Counted from the first letter of the stretch, positions 40,496-52,308 are shown. The stretch: 64,000 bases of DNA from Parietichytrium sp. I65-24A (GCA_012862575.1 BLSF01000049.1:1-64000); one strand, 5' to 3'. The notes: generated by a model not told the origin, from the sequence alone. Program-made: numbers and translations.

Positions 40496-41193
40496 GGCAT
40501 AATCGCAACAATTGAAACGCTTCCGGCACCGTTGAGCAGTAGATGTACATTTTTTAGACATTCCGTCGCCAGATGAATCTGAATAGGACAGTTTTCCTCC
40601 GAAGACATCCGACAAAACAAAATGCACTTGTTTCTTTTTCACTCTCTTCATAGCTTGTTGTTTTACAGTGAACAGAGTGAACAGTGAACAGTAAAAGCTC
40701 GAGATATCAGAAAACGGAATTCCCTGCCAGACTCCTGTCAGTCTCCAAAACCCCAAGTTTCCCCACTCATCCCCACTCCCAATGAGTATCCATCCACCCA
40801 ACAACGCTCCACACTCCCAACAACGAATACGCGTCGCTCCTACCATACCAGACCGGTCCCCTATTTACCATTACTGGAACTCCTTCGACCCCTGTTCCGC
40901 TATCGAAGAAGGACGAGACGTTCAAATTGACCGAGACTAGCTAACGAACGAAACCCAACCAACTCACATCAACTTACAGTCGCAACAAAAGAGTTTGAGC
41001 GCATATCGGCGATTCAGACTAGTGCTCGAGGACCTATAGGCGTACTCGGTGTCCTCTGGCAGCAGCAAGCAGCACTGACACCGGGTCCAGGTCTCAGGTC
41101 TCAGGTCTCAGGTCTCGGGGCTCAGATTTCAGATCTCAGATCTCAGATCTCAGTGCGCAGGATAGCAGAGTTTGCAAGAGCGACAGGAAGGAG
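40496..41193. other. Intergenic with CAGGTCT repeat before the RING gene
   Basis: No gene seen. It ends in a tandem repeat at 41087-41153 of TCAGGTC and TCAGATC units close to ATG 41194. Confidence 0.6.
41087..41153 (+). repeat. (TCAGGTC)n/(TCAGATC)n repeat
   Basis: About nine heptamers shift from CAGGTCT to CAGATCT type, 40 bases upstream of ATG 41194. Confidence 0.85.
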
Positions 41194-42726
41194 ATGTCGT
41201 CCGGGGACGATGGGTTTGGGAGCCTGCGGTGCGGGTTTGAGACGCCGCAAACGTTGAATTCGAGGAAGACTCAGTCGAACGAGAAGAAGAACGATCTATG
41301 GGACGGGAATCTGGACGATTTGTCGCCAGATTCGAGGGAGTTGCTGGACGATATTGAGGAAGTGGAGCGGGACCATAGGTCGGGGGATGTGGGCTTCACG
41401 CCTTGCTACAAGACTCCAGGAGATGGGTTCAGGCAGGAGTATCAAACCCCCGCATCGGTGGTCCGTCCGCCGAGACTCAAGCCAGCGTACAACGTTCGAA
41501 GGGAGCCTGGGAGAGCGCCGGAATCGGCATTGACACATGGCGGCATGAGCACCTCGCCGATTCAGACGGATGACTATGCAGAGGTAAGCAGAAGGGGAGC
41601 CTCGCAGCAGAGGCTATCATTTTCCTCGATGCATACATTCAGCGCTCCTCGGACCCGGAAGGGCAAACCGCGCGCAGAGTCGACGCTCACCACAGAGGTA
41701 GAGGTCGAGGATTCTGACGAGGAGGAAACTCGCGCGGAGAGGGAGGGCACGGCCAACGTATTGCATACTCCAATGAGCGTGCTCTCGCACCGGTCTCGCG
41801 CCTCGCCAAACTCTGCGCGCTCCCCTCTCGATGAGGCAAGGGACAGGCTAAGGCACATCCGAGATAGCTTGCTCTACGGGCCTGGCGTTGCTTCGCCGTC
41901 TTCGCCAAACGCTGCCCCAATCTCCTCGGTCACAGCAGAAGATGCAGGAGCATTTTTCTCCCCTGAACCGAGCAACGTCGACGCCGCACCGTGGGGTGCA
42001 GATTCTGCGAGCCCGAACCGCTCACTGGACAGGTCGCAATTCTTCGATGCCGCAGGAACTCCTGGAGGTGGCCATGGTGAAGACATGAACGAGGATGACA
42101 TGGATGAATCCGAGCGCCTAGCTTGGGCGCTGATGAGGGAAGAACAAGCATTGCTGATGGAGAGGATGCACGAAGAGCAGAGCAGGGCGCTGCAGGCGAT
42201 GCAAGAACAAGCTGCACCGCCACCCTTGGCACCTCGTCCACTTGCTAGCGCCGGTGAAGATGGCGCGGACGAAGACGAGCAAGAGGGCGAGGACACGGCG
42301 GAGCGAGACGAGGCTCTGGCTATGCGTTTGCTGATGGAGGAAGAAGAGCAGATCAGAGAAGCGATGGAAAGAGTCGGTCGCGAGGCACTTGAAGGACTGG
42401 ACCCGGATCAAATGTCTTATGACGAATTATTAGAGCTCACGGCACGTATTGGAGATGTGAAACAAGAGCGGTGGAGAGTAGATGGGCAGCGCTACTTGGA
42501 TGCATTGAAGACGATAATATACAACCCAGGCTCGGACGACGCTGCCAATTCAACGCAATCTGTCACATGCTTGGTGTGCCACTACGACTATCAGCCCGGG
42601 GAGGAGCTCAAGCTACTGCCCTGTGCTCACTCCTTTCATCCGGAGTGTATTGATCCATGGCTTCAGGAGCATGACACTTGCGTGACGTGCAAACAGTCTT
42701 TAAAGGACCTCATCCACTTTGAATGA
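41194..42726 (+). CDS. RING-H2 E3 ubiquitin ligase, BIG BROTHER-like
   Basis: A 510-residue protein. Residues 1-290 are Ser/Pro/Asp rich and probably disordered. Two acidic helices at about 305-330 (DESERLAWALMREEQALL) and 368-390 (RDEALAMRLLMEEEEQI) look like ubiquitin-interacting motifs. Then QMSYDELLELTARIGDV, seen before the RING in plant BIG BROTHER-type ligases, and a C-terminal RING-H2: CLVC..LPCAHSFHPECIDPWLQEH..CVTC (C3H2C3). It should transfer ubiquitin from E2 to substrates. The RING ends 10 residues before the stop, as in that family. Substrate unknown. An intron is not needed. Confidence 0.88.
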   Translation: MSSGDDGFGSLRCGFETPQTLNSRKTQSNEKKNDLWDGNLDDLSPDSRELLDDIEEVERDHRSGDVGFTPCYKTPGDGFRQEYQTPASVVRPPRLKPAYNVRREPGRAPESALTHGGMSTSPIQTDDYAEVSRRGASQQRLSFSSMHTFSAPRTRKGKPRAESTLTTEVEVEDSDEEETRAEREGTANVLHTPMSVLSHRSRASPNSARSPLDEARDRLRHIRDSLLYGPGVASPSSPNAAPISSVTAEDAGAFFSPEPSNVDAAPWGADSASPNRSLDRSQFFDAAGTPGGGHGEDMNEDDMDESERLAWALMREEQALLMERMHEEQSRALQAMQEQAAPPPLAPRPLASAGEDGADEDEQEGEDTAERDEALAMRLLMEEEEQIREAMERVGREALEGLDPDQMSYDELLELTARIGDVKQERWRVDGQRYLDALKTIIYNPGSDDAANSTQSVTCLVCHYDYQPGEELKLLPCAHSFHPECIDPWLQEHDTCVTCKQSLKDLIHFE

Positions 42727-44620
42727 GACGACAGGTTCCTGCGGTTGGGTCATTTTCTCTTCTCCGTGTATTTCTTGCTTTCGTTTGTTTTCCGTTGATG
42801 AATCCTCTCTCTACCAGAGCCAGAGATGAAACGCAAATCCTGCGTGCTCTTTGCCATGGGTTGTTCCCATTCTCGTCTGCCAGCCACCTTTGGTGTCTCC
42901 GTGAAGCGCAATTGCGATATGGCAATCCCCCACGGACGTTTTCGCCTCTTTAATTCAAGTTTCGATATTCCTAAACACTCATCTAGAATTGAATTGACAT
43001 ACATACCCAGCTTTATAGGCCACAGGCGCGAGGATACCTACCTTCGCAGCCCACGGCGCTCCAACGATCTAAATGCTGAGGATTAATCAAAACGGTCCCT
43101 ATCATCTCGAGGACTCAACAGCCAGAACAATGAAACGGGCGGCCCGAGGCTCCCTTGCTACCAATTAATAGACGACGACATTCTCTTTGTCAAGATTCTC
43201 GCAAACAGCAACCAACCAAGCAAAAGCTTGCTGACACATCTGGGAACCTCAACCATCCTGGTGTAAGCAATACTCGCACCATCGACATTTGAATGGACCG
43301 AGAGTAAGGACGCCATCCTATTCCTTGTCGAAAGCGCAAAGTCTCGGTCAAAGTTGTGCTTGAGAAGGTCGCGCAGGACATCTTCGCTATCCGAATGACT
43401 TTGAGATGGAATTTTCTGCGCAGTGAGTGAGCCTTTCGGGAAAGAGACGCGAGAATTCAGCACTACGTCGAAGAGCCAGAGTTTCTATAAACTACCCACG
43501 ATGTTTGACGTCATTTTCAGCGCCATCTCGACCCATATCCAAATTCGAACGTTTCGATCCTTTCTTATTTCATTCCATGCCTCAAACAAACTGACCAATC
43601 AACTAACCGGCGATTGCAGCCCTAAACTGACATGAATCTGAAGCCTGAATCTTAAAACCTGAACGGCCCACAATTGCCTGAACCCTGGCGTCTGAATTTT
43701 GTCCATCATGTCCATCGTCACCATGAGTTCCATGAGTTGTTATTACGTTTTCATTACCTTCCTCCTCTACTTTATAGGGTACCGCAAGGCTATCCCAAAC
43801 AATAGGTTACGCTAGAGGAGAAGGAGCGTTCATTTCAGTGCACGAAAATTTTGCGTGTTAGTAGTAGAACTACTAAATAGACAGCTATGTAAGAAAGTTT
43901 AGTAGTACACTCCCATCTGTGCAGTTACATTTTCACAACTCACCCTCGCAGTCTCCTATCTTTCCGTCTAACCGAGGGCCATCAGCTCTACGCTGGACTG
44001 CACCAATCCGGTAAGCCTCATTCGGTTTCCTTAGCATCCACGCCTTATTATTCCACTGCTTATTTAAACACTACCTCTGGCGATGGTCTCGCCCTAATGT
44101 CCAAAACCCATACAACCCATACCGAACTTCGCTATTCTTAGCGCGTCGAGTAAGTTCCTCAGTAGGCGCTGTGAGTACATGTGAGTACCAGTGCTACGTG
44201 GCACACCAACTACTAGCTAGCGCAGTAGCAACGTTCAGAGAGACAGAGAAGACAGAGAGATAACAGAGATAACATGAGATAACTTACTAACTTATATAAT
44301 AGGAGGATAAGATAGTGTAAATGAGAACAGGAAAACTTTCTGACTCACAGTCAGTCACACAATATAAGGTGAGGCGGTTACAACCGGCGCTTACTTGAAC
44401 GGGGAACGTACGCAGCGTACGCTACGGGGACTGATACTGGCACTAGTGACTAGTGACTAGTGACTAGTTCTGCGGAACGCATCGGCAGTGGGCGGGGATC
44501 TTGGGTGTGCGCGGAGTGCCAAGTGCGGAGGGAAGTTGAAAGTCGGTGTTGCTAAACAGCTCGATAGAGAGGTTGGAGAGAAAGAGTGGGGAGGCAGGCA
44601 GCCGACGTGGCGCCGATTCG
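42727..44620. other. Long intergenic region
   Basis: About 1.9 kb. A 101-codon minus frame at 43463-43158 is protein-like (LLKHNFDRDFALSTRNRMAS) but lacks a convincing start. Short GACTAGT and GAGATAAC repeats lie at 44250-44285 and 44440-44470. I support no gene. Confidence 0.5.
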
Positions 44621-46646
44621 ATGTCCAAGATGGCGGAGAAAGAGGGCTTGCTGAAGAAACGCGTGAACTACTTCCGTGTGTACCAAAAGTTTTACGTTAT
44701 TCTGAGAGATGGAAGGCTGGACATGCTGAATGAGAAGACGAGGGAGCTGCAGAGCTCGATGGTGCTCAGTGCAGGTTTCACGGTGTCGGATTTGAGCCGC
44801 ACGCATACCAAGCCCGTGGGACACGCGACGCAAGACCAATGCGCGTTCTCGATCTTTAATGGAGAGAATTTACTGGCCAAGTTCATGGCATCGAGCTCGG
44901 AGGAAGCGACGGAGTGGAAAACTGCGATCGAGAAAGCAATCAAGCTAGAGGATAAGAGGCCAAGGCAGGCTATGCGTCGTAGGCGCTCCGTGAACAAAGG
45001 CGACCAGCCCACGTATGTGAAAGAAAAGTTCGAGATCGCTTCCAAAGTAGGGTTCGAGATTGTGGACAATGTCGCTGGACTCGTTGTATATCGCGAAGTG
45101 AATATGACCAAACAAAACGTTCTTCTGAAAACCGGATGCGTCGTCAACGACTCTGCGGAGCGTGTTTTTAATCTCATTTTGAATGTAAGTGCTACGTGGG
45201 TTTCGCATCATTATTTTTTTTTCGTTCGGGTTTTAACAGCGTTGCGAATGTTAGGATGAGGTCGGGGAGCCATATGATGAATGGGAAGAGAGGCTCGACG
45301 TTTTAGAAGAGCACAAGGAAAAGCACCTTCGCATAGAGCATGTGCGCTGGTACCCGATCAAAATTGGTGGACTGTGGACTAAACCTCGCGACTTTGTCCT
45401 TCAGAGGTATTGGATGACCTTTGAGAATGGAGCCAGACTCATTACCTGGCGTTCCTGCTCGCACCCAGTTGCACCGGAGGACCCCAACTATGTTCGCGCA
45501 AACATATGGATGCTTGGCTTTCTTCTCACTCCGAAAAAGCCTATTTCGGGATCGTCCGAGTGCCCTTCTGATGATAATCAATGCTGGGTAGATATGTGCA
45601 TACACTTTGATCCAGGCTCGTGGCTCTCCAAAATGCCAAAGTACTTTCATCAGCAGTGGGCATACTCCATCCTTCATCGACTGTCTTTGCTCAGGGAAGG
45701 CGTGGACAGGCGCAAGTTCGTGCAGCTCGACTATGCCCATGTCTTCCAGGCGCTTACGAGCGGCAATGTCGCTTCCGCCGCACAAGGAGGAGTCGGAGGT
45801 TCAAGCAGAAGTCTGGTAAAATCGCCATCCATCCGCGGGAAGGGCCTGAAATCTGACGCTGCGGACGATCAGGATCTTGCGTCTGCAATCTCACTGAAAG
45901 GCACTTGGAGGGACTGGAAAAATTGCCCTCTGGCAAAAGAACCCTTTCAGATCCGTGGCCCAAATTATCTGAGCGACAAGGTCAAAGTGGAAGGAAGGGA
46001 AGCAGCATTTCAGGTGGTTGCTCTGGACCTCTTCGAGACTGAAGGAAGAGTGGTACACATTGCCAGCAGGCCAGACAGCCTTGTTCACCGCCTCGTGAAA
46101 GAGGGTGGTCACCCTTTCATCTTTGTGGTCCACTTTGTTTTGCCCGGCCCACCTTTTTATTCCCTGGTGGGGTACTTTGCAGCCAAGCCAGAGGATATGA
46201 CTGTTGGAAACCCTTTTGGCGATTTGCTCAACAAGTTCCTCAACTCGGATACCGAGTTCCGAAAGAAAGTGTTCAAGTTCATCCCTCGTGTGGTGGAAGG
46301 CAATTTTTTTGTTCGCAAGGCCGTAGGAACCACCCCCGCAATTCTCGGAAAGAAGCTTGAACTTGAGTTCTACGGCGATGGCGAAACTTACTTTGAGGTC
46401 GTCGTCGATGTAGGTTCGTCGTCTGTGGCGGGATCAATTCTAAGTGTTGTCAAAGGTTATGCGACCAGCCTCGTCATTGATCTGGCATTCCTCTTGGAGG
46501 GCCAGACTCCAGACACATTGCCCGAAAAGATCTTGGGAGTCATCCGCCTTGATCATCCGGACATTAACAGGGCCACTAAATTACCATTTTATGCTCTTCC
46601 TGACATTCAGGAGGAAGGAGAAAATGACCATCTTAAGGAGGAATAA
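44621..46646 (+). CDS. EDR2-like protein: PH, START and DUF1336 domains
   Basis: Exons 44621-45184 and 45255-46646. The intron 45185-45254 (GTAAGT..ATGTTAG, phase 0) gives 651 residues. The PH domain is about residues 5-115 (KEGLLKKRVNYFRVYQKFYVIL ... WKTAIEKAI in fragments), the START-like lipid-binding domain about 135-350, and the C-terminal DUF1336 (EDR2_C) about 400-645. The last is recognised by GTWRDWKNCP, the RGPNYLSDKVKV block, GNPFGDLLNKFL and LEGQTPDTLPEKILG. In plants, ENHANCED DISEASE RESISTANCE 2 binds PI4P and moves to endomembranes; a lipid-transfer or signalling role is inferred. The start MSKMAEKEG is the first ATG in a purine-rich context; a second ATG follows at 44630. The second exon alone would lack an ATG. 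Confidence 0.93.
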
Positions 46647-46944
46647 ATACTATAAATTTACAGTTAATGAAACCTTCCATGCACATCACAACTTCCATAG
46701 ATTTTATGATCAAAGTAAAAAGCGCAAAAACTTTTTCGGGAAAATGATATCAATTATTATATCTATAGTGTAAACAAGGCTCAATAATGGGCTGATATTG
46801 CCGAGCACATTGGTGATGACAAATCATAAAATTGAACAAACGTTAAGAATTGACCGCTTGCGCGCATCCAGCACTACGATACTGTACAAAGGATCTACAG
46901 CATAGCACACTACTTGTGAACCAAAATGTTGAGATAATCATCTA

Positions 46945-49634
46945 CTACAAGCAAAGCCCTTTCACGTGGCCAAGTGCGTTCTCTGCAAGTTGGTCACGAT
47001 TCAATACAACCTTCCGCGGAGCACCGGGCCCTGATGGCTTTTCGCGAGACCACTGGCCGTACCCACCTTCCAAAACACTGACAATTCTTCCGTTGCATAC
47101 CTCCTTTGCGACCTTTTGAATTTCGCGCGTAACCCAGGTATAGTCTTCCGGCAGCAAATCTATCCCCGAGAAACACTTCCCCTTCTCGGTCTTGCTGCAA
47201 CCAATGTCATTCTTCCCTGCATCAAAACCCGCGGAAATAAAGATTAGATCCGGGCTGAACTGTTTCAGAGCGGGAAGCAGTCTCGAGGAAATGCTTTCGC
47301 GGAATGCGTTTCGCCCGTAAAGAATCTTTGGGGCGCTATCACTGTCTTCGCTTAAGGCGGGGGACACGGACCTGGTGGTCTCGACTTTCTCTGAAGGCGC
47401 TGGTGACACGTCCGCCTTTGGCGCCGGAGGGGAAGGTTTGACGGGCGAACTACTGGCGTTGGTACTGGCGGAGGCTGCATTCCTCTGAGACCGACCACGA
47501 GTTCCGATCCCACTCGACACCGCCTGAGGAACCGGAGACGAGCTGCGAGTCTCTCCAAACCCCGCAGCTTCGGCTTTGGAGCGCGTTTTGGAGCGCGTGC
47601 GGCAAGCAGGCATCCGCCAAAGCGGAACTAAAGGTGCATTGATGATGTTGAAGTCTGGCAAGTCTTCCTTTCCGCTTCCTGGGTAAAACTCGTCACTACC
47701 CAACGTTTCTTTCGGCTTATCATACAGGTGAATGGAGAAGAAGAAGACGGAGTGGGGGTCCTTGAATTTCGACTTGACGATTGCCTCCGTGCCATTCCCG
47801 TGGTGAACATCAAAGTCAACAATCGCAACGCGCTGCACTCTGCTAGCGTATGTCCGAAGCGCGTGTTGAGCAGACACAGCGACTGCGTTGAAAATGCAAA
47901 AGCCACATGACACGGCATTCTGGAGCAAACCCGACGGGCCAGCGTGGTGCCCGGGCGGTCTCACCAGACAGAACGCGTTCCGGTTGTGGCCATTCATCAC
48001 TCGGTCAACGGCGTTAATCACCGCACCGACGGCTCGCAAAGCGGCCGGCAATGAACCCTGTGAAAAGAATGTATCACAGCCGTTCTCGTCCTTTACCTTG
48101 TGCTGCTCGACGCCATTCATCACCTGAACCCTTGGTGTGAAAGGTACCGGGTTTCCCGAGGCCGACACCTTCTTGTGCAAGTCAAACACAAAGTCAATAT
48201 ACTTACTCTCGTGGCAAAAGTTGAGCTGTTCACGGGTCGCTGATGCGAAATTTCCTGTAACATGAATGCAGTGCTGCTCCAGTCCTTTCCGAAGCTTGGC
48301 ATGGATGGCCGTCAGCCTTTCGGGAGCCTCCTGATGAGCATTACTGGTGCGGTGCTCGAGGCAATCCTCGTGATAGAGAACCAGAGTTCGTAGCCGAGGA
48401 TCCAATGTGTAAAAAGCCTTCAGCACCTTCCCTTTAGTTCTACTTATGAGCGCCCGATTGCTGCTATACTTTCCCGCGACGTCCACAGCGGTCTCTCCGA
48501 CCAAGTTTTTCACCTGCGAAGAGCAAATCGTTGAACAATAAAGGCGTCAACACATGTATATAAGCACTTGAGTTCTCTCTCAACCATCAAACCCTCCCAA
48601 CCCTCTTCACGAAGTAAATTTCAGACGCGCAGTGTACACGACGATCGACTCCAGGCCAATCAAAAACAAAAAATGTATCCCTTCCCAAAACCAGAAAAAC
48701 CGCATCGTACCGAAATAGACGCGCCGTATTTGCGCAATAATGACAAAAGACAGTCTTCCTTCCCAAATCGCGACGCGCGGTGCAGGGGCGTATCTCCAAG
48801 CACCGTAGACTTTGCATGTACGTCCGCCCCGCTCTCTATGAGCAGCCCCATGGCGTCTGCGTTCCCGATGGCCGCCGCCCAATGCAGAGCGGAGAACCCG
48901 TCGTTATCCACAGTATTCACATCTGCTTTCTTATTTAACAGTATCTCGCAGAATGTCTTGGCCAAGGCAGGGTCCGCGCTCGCTGCCGCGCTCATTAGCG
49001 CCGAGTATCCACGCTCATCGCACGCGTCGATCTCTGCCTGCGACATTGCCTGCAGCTTCATCTCAAAACCTTCCACTGCACCCTCCTGCACCATCTCGTG
49101 CAGCACCGTTCGCTTCTGCAGCCGCTCCGACGCCGAGACCGCCATCGGCGCTGTCTGCATCTTCTCCAGCGCCGCCAAGTCCAGCACCGGCAGTCGCGGC
49201 GACATTAGCCGCGGGCTGAATACTGGCACGGGAAACCTACCGGGCGAGTCCTTCCGCGACGACGCCAGGCTCGCTTCGCACTCCAGCCCGGACAGCTTCT
49301 CCGGGTTCATGATGCGCAAGCCCGGCGAGGACGCCGCCGAGGGGACCGACACGTCCGACTCTTCTGGGACGCCCACATTCAGAGTCCCCGGGGACACTGG
49401 CGACACTGGCGAGACGGCCGACATGGTCGACATGGTCGAAACAGTGGAACCATTGGAAACATTGGAAACATTGGAAACCGCGGAAATTGAAGACACCTCT
49501 TTCGCGTCCCCGAGCTTGCGCTTCTTCGCGATCCCCGCGTGCGCCTCTCTGTGCACCTGAACTTGAACTTGAACCTGCACTGCGGACTCCTGGTCCTCGC
49601 CAAGGTCGGGCCGCGAGTACGCTCTCGAGCCCAT
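46945..49634 (-). CDS. Ankyrin repeat - class II histone deacetylase fusion
   Basis: Exons 49634-48711 and 48513-46945. The intron 48514-48710 (GTACGA..CTTCGCAG) in phase 0 joins ASIS to VKNLVGETAVDVA and so completes the last ankyrin repeat. The product has 830 residues. Residues 1-180 are low complexity (VQVQVQVQV; repeated VSN, VST, VSP units). Ankyrin repeats run about 190-335. The HDAC domain runs about 350-830 with RPPGHHAG (H497/H498), DFDVHHGNGT (D543, H545), SAGFDAG (D739) and LEGGYG (Y793), so all Zn and catalytic residues are present. A Ser/Pro/Arg-rich insert at about 606-704 splits the domain. It should deacetylate lysines; ankyrin-HDACs are known in apicomplexans. The start is set at MGSRAYSRP (49634) because upstream codons come from a TATG microsatellite. 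Confidence 0.88.
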
Positions 49635-50898
49635 CCCGCCGGACAAGCTCCTTACACCCGGGACTACCAACCCGCTACCCACCTCCACCGCCAGCGCGTC
49701 CCGCACCTGTCCCCGCGCGTAACCGAGCGTGTCGTGTGTGTATGTATGTATGTATGTATGTATGTGTATATGTGTGTGTTCTGTGTTCGTTTGCTTTTGT
49801 GTATCCACGCGCGTACGTTTGCGAGCGCGCGCGTGCGCGTGATAGTATGTCTCCGCAGAAGGAGGGGTGCGCGATGAACGGTTCGTTGTTCCTGTGTGTT
49901 CTTCTTTCCTTCCAGGGGACACTTGCGCGTGACGAGTCGGAGTGAGGAGCGCGGGGACGCAGAGAAGAAAAGGGCCGGAAAGATAAAGGAAAGGGGGGGG
50001 GGGGGAGGAAACGGCGAGCGAAATCTCCCGTCGAGGCTCGAGCGCGTGCGGAGCGAGCGAAATAGTGGGTTCCTGACGCGATTGATCGACAGATGTCTCG
50101 CCGCCGGTCCGGGTTCTTCGCTCTTGAAGACTTGTCTCGTGGTCCTCGCCCTCTGCCCTCGTCTCGTTTCTCGTTGTTGTGCGGCGGCCTCCGCCTCTTA
50201 CCGTTTGCGCCATACGGCGCTAGCACAACTTGCTGGCGTCTGCGATAGTCAACGCTAAACGGGTGCAGCTAATGTATCGTCTATACTAGTCTTACAAAGA
50301 ATAAAAGAGAAGGTTCGTTGAGGACTGGAGTTTGCCAGAGATACCGGTGGCCGAGACGGGTAGAAGCGGGTGGGCCTACGCGGCAGTAGGAGTGAGCTAT
50401 GGCGATGTACCAGTTGGAGGGGGGAGAGGACATTTCGTCGCTTGGTCGACTGTGAGAGAGAACAAACATGCAAGGATCTCCTTTGGTCGGCAATGTATGT
50501 CATGGCGGACGAGGAAGGAAGACTGCTTGCAACGCGATGAGGGATCGTCCACGTGCGGGATCTGAAGCTCGGCTGAAAAAGCCATGGGACAGACGGCGAT
50601 GGAGGAGAAGCAACCTCTTCGCGAAAAAAGGTGTCTATGAATTGTGACCTCTGGGTGAAATTTGCCGAAGAGGCAGGAATAGGCAGTAGTAGCTAGTGCA
50701 TAGAGAGAGATAGGGGGGTGTAAATGCCGCTACCGATGAGTCTGATGCACAAGGTTTGGGATGTTTGGGAAACAAGAAGTGAATCTTGATAAGAGCGATG
50801 TACATTCATTCATTCATTCATTTGGAGAGTTGATTGATTGTGTGCTAGCCGAAAGCGGCTTCCACAAATGATTGGAAGTGTTACAGTGCATTCTTTTA
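49635..50898. other. Intergenic with (GTAT)n and poly-G runs
   Basis: It holds a (GTAT)n microsatellite (49739-49764), a G-run near 49993-50007 and an ATTC run (50804-50822). An in-frame extension upstream of the HDAC start is repeat-derived. No other gene is supported. Confidence 0.6.
49739..49764. repeat. (GTAT)n microsatellite
   Basis: Six GTAT units followed by GTGTATATGTGTG, in the leader side of the ankyrin-HDAC gene. Confidence 0.9.
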
Positions 50899-52308
50899 TT
50901 AAGCCATATTTTCCAGAACAGACTGAGCGATGCGGTGCAAGGTATCAAGCATCTCATTTACATCATGGTCAAGCTCGAATACTTCAACAGCAGCCATGAT
51001 CCGCTTGTCCTCGGCGAGGATGAGATCTTTCAGCAAGCCTTTTGTGCCGGCGTCAACCACCCCGAGTTTCTCCAGGTGCAGCGCTCCTTTGAGAGCTATT
51101 GCGAAGCGAGAGCGCATAAGATTGCTTGCGCTTTGAATCTGCGTCGGCTTTGGCAGTGGAGAGTTCTCGCCCTCCAGCATGATTCCTTTCTGAATGAGCT
51201 CTTCCACGCCATGCCTTGCCGAAAGCTCTTTCTTTAGACTGTCCTTGCGCATGGACTTTTCCAGTGACTTCTTTGCGTCAATGAGACCAGCAGCAAGCTC
51301 ATCCTTCTCGTGGGGTAAGACGTTCCTGTTTACAAGCTCTTCGGGGGCAGGACGATTCTCGAGCTTTTGCGCGACTTGAGCCTTTTTGAACTTGTGCTCC
51401 ATGGCATGCTGAGCTGGTGCTATGGAACCTGCGCTCGCAGCACCTGCCTTGACGCCGACTTTGTCGAGCTCCTGTGCAGAGGGGCGCGAGCCCAAGAGGT
51501 GAGACACCTGGTCGGCGTTCATCTTCTTGGTCAGAGAGTTTCTACGCTCCAGCAGAGTTGGTGCCACGTTGCTGGGTGCATTAAGAACGCCCGATTTCTT
51601 CAGTTCATCAACTCCAGGGCGGCTTTCGAGCAGGTGGCTGACTTGGTCTTTGTTCAAACGGGCCCGCAGCTGCTCGGACGTGCCTTGGATGGAGCTCGCT
51701 ACCTTCTCATTCTTCAGTATTCCGCTGGATTTGAGCTGCTCCGCCTCGGGCCGTTTGTTAAGTTGCTGCCCGACGGAAGCTCGTCTTATCTTTTTGTCAA
51801 TGTTGTCCGAAGCCTGTTGAATCTTCTGAGATACCTTAAAGGAGTCGCTTTTCAGGACTCCGCCCTTGACGAGGTCGTCAACCTGCGGCCGCTTTTCCAG
51901 GGCAGCGTCCACCGAATGACGGCGAACTTTTCTATCCAAATCGCTTACCCTTGACTGCAAACTTCCTGCGACGCCTTCTTTAGCCTTAAGGATTCCCGAA
52001 TCTGTCAACTTGTCAGCTTTGGGCCGGTCCTCCAGCTTCTTGCTAATCGCGCTCGCAGCTGCTCCATCATCGCCCTTCTTCTCCTCTTTAGAAGTCTCCT
52101 TCTTAGAAACCTCTTCCTTTGGATGGCTCTCCTCCTCCTTCACCTTCTTCGCTTCCTTTGGAGCAGGTGCTGCCTTGGGCTCAGTCTTCACTTCCTGCTT
52201 GGCCACGCCTTCGTCCTTAGACTTGCTCTCCTTGCCGCCAGACTGACCTGCTGCGCCGCCGCCCCTGCCCTTCGAGCCGCCGCGCTTCCTGCCAGTCTTC
52301 TTCGACAT
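50899..52308 (-). CDS. Seven-repeat RPEL protein (probable G-actin binder)
   Basis: ATG 52308 (MSKKTGRKRGGSKG) gives 469 residues; the frame continues upstream, but this ATG opens a basic N-terminus. Residues 1-85 are Lys/Glu/Ser rich. Seven RPEL-type motifs follow, with the RP pair at residues 95, 140, 186, 230, 275, 319 and a degenerate RH at 365. Each lies in a pattern LxxRPxxxELxxxgIL (for example KLEDRPKADKLTDSGIL and KLENRPAPEELVNRNVL). Spacing is a near-constant 44-46 residues, so the unit is a 45-residue repeat joined by basic helices. RPEL motifs bind monomeric actin in MRTF and Phactr proteins. A helical C-terminal domain of about 85 residues is unknown. No membrane span. Confidence 0.85.
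   Translation of the reverse strand: MSKKTGRKRGGSKGRGGGAAGQSGGKESKSKDEGVAKQEVKTEPKAAPAPKEAKKVKEEESHPKEEVSKKETSKEEKKGDDGAAASAISKKLEDRPKADKLTDSGILKAKEGVAGSLQSRVSDLDRKVRRHSVDAALEKRPQVDDLVKGGVLKSDSFKVSQKIQQASDNIDKKIRRASVGQQLNKRPEAEQLKSSGILKNEKVASSIQGTSEQLRARLNKDQVSHLLESRPGVDELKKSGVLNAPSNVAPTLLERRNSLTKKMNADQVSHLLGSRPSAQELDKVGVKAGAASAGSIAPAQHAMEHKFKKAQVAQKLENRPAPEELVNRNVLPHEKDELAAGLIDAKKSLEKSMRKDSLKKELSARHGVEELIQKGIMLEGENSPLPKPTQIQSASNLMRSRFAIALKGALHLEKLGVVDAGTKGLLKDLILAEDKRIMAAVEVFELDHDVNEMLDTLHRIAQSVLENMA

Noticed and set aside
43158-43463. Minus frame of 101 codons with protein-like composition
   Set aside because: It starts only from GTG, I found no in-phase upstream exon, and there is no recognisable motif. 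It may be a relic.
46945-48513. HDAC as a separate gene starting at 48513
   Set aside because: The first codon is GTG directly after a CTTCGCAG acceptor and continues an ankyrin repeat, so it is exon 2 of a fusion.
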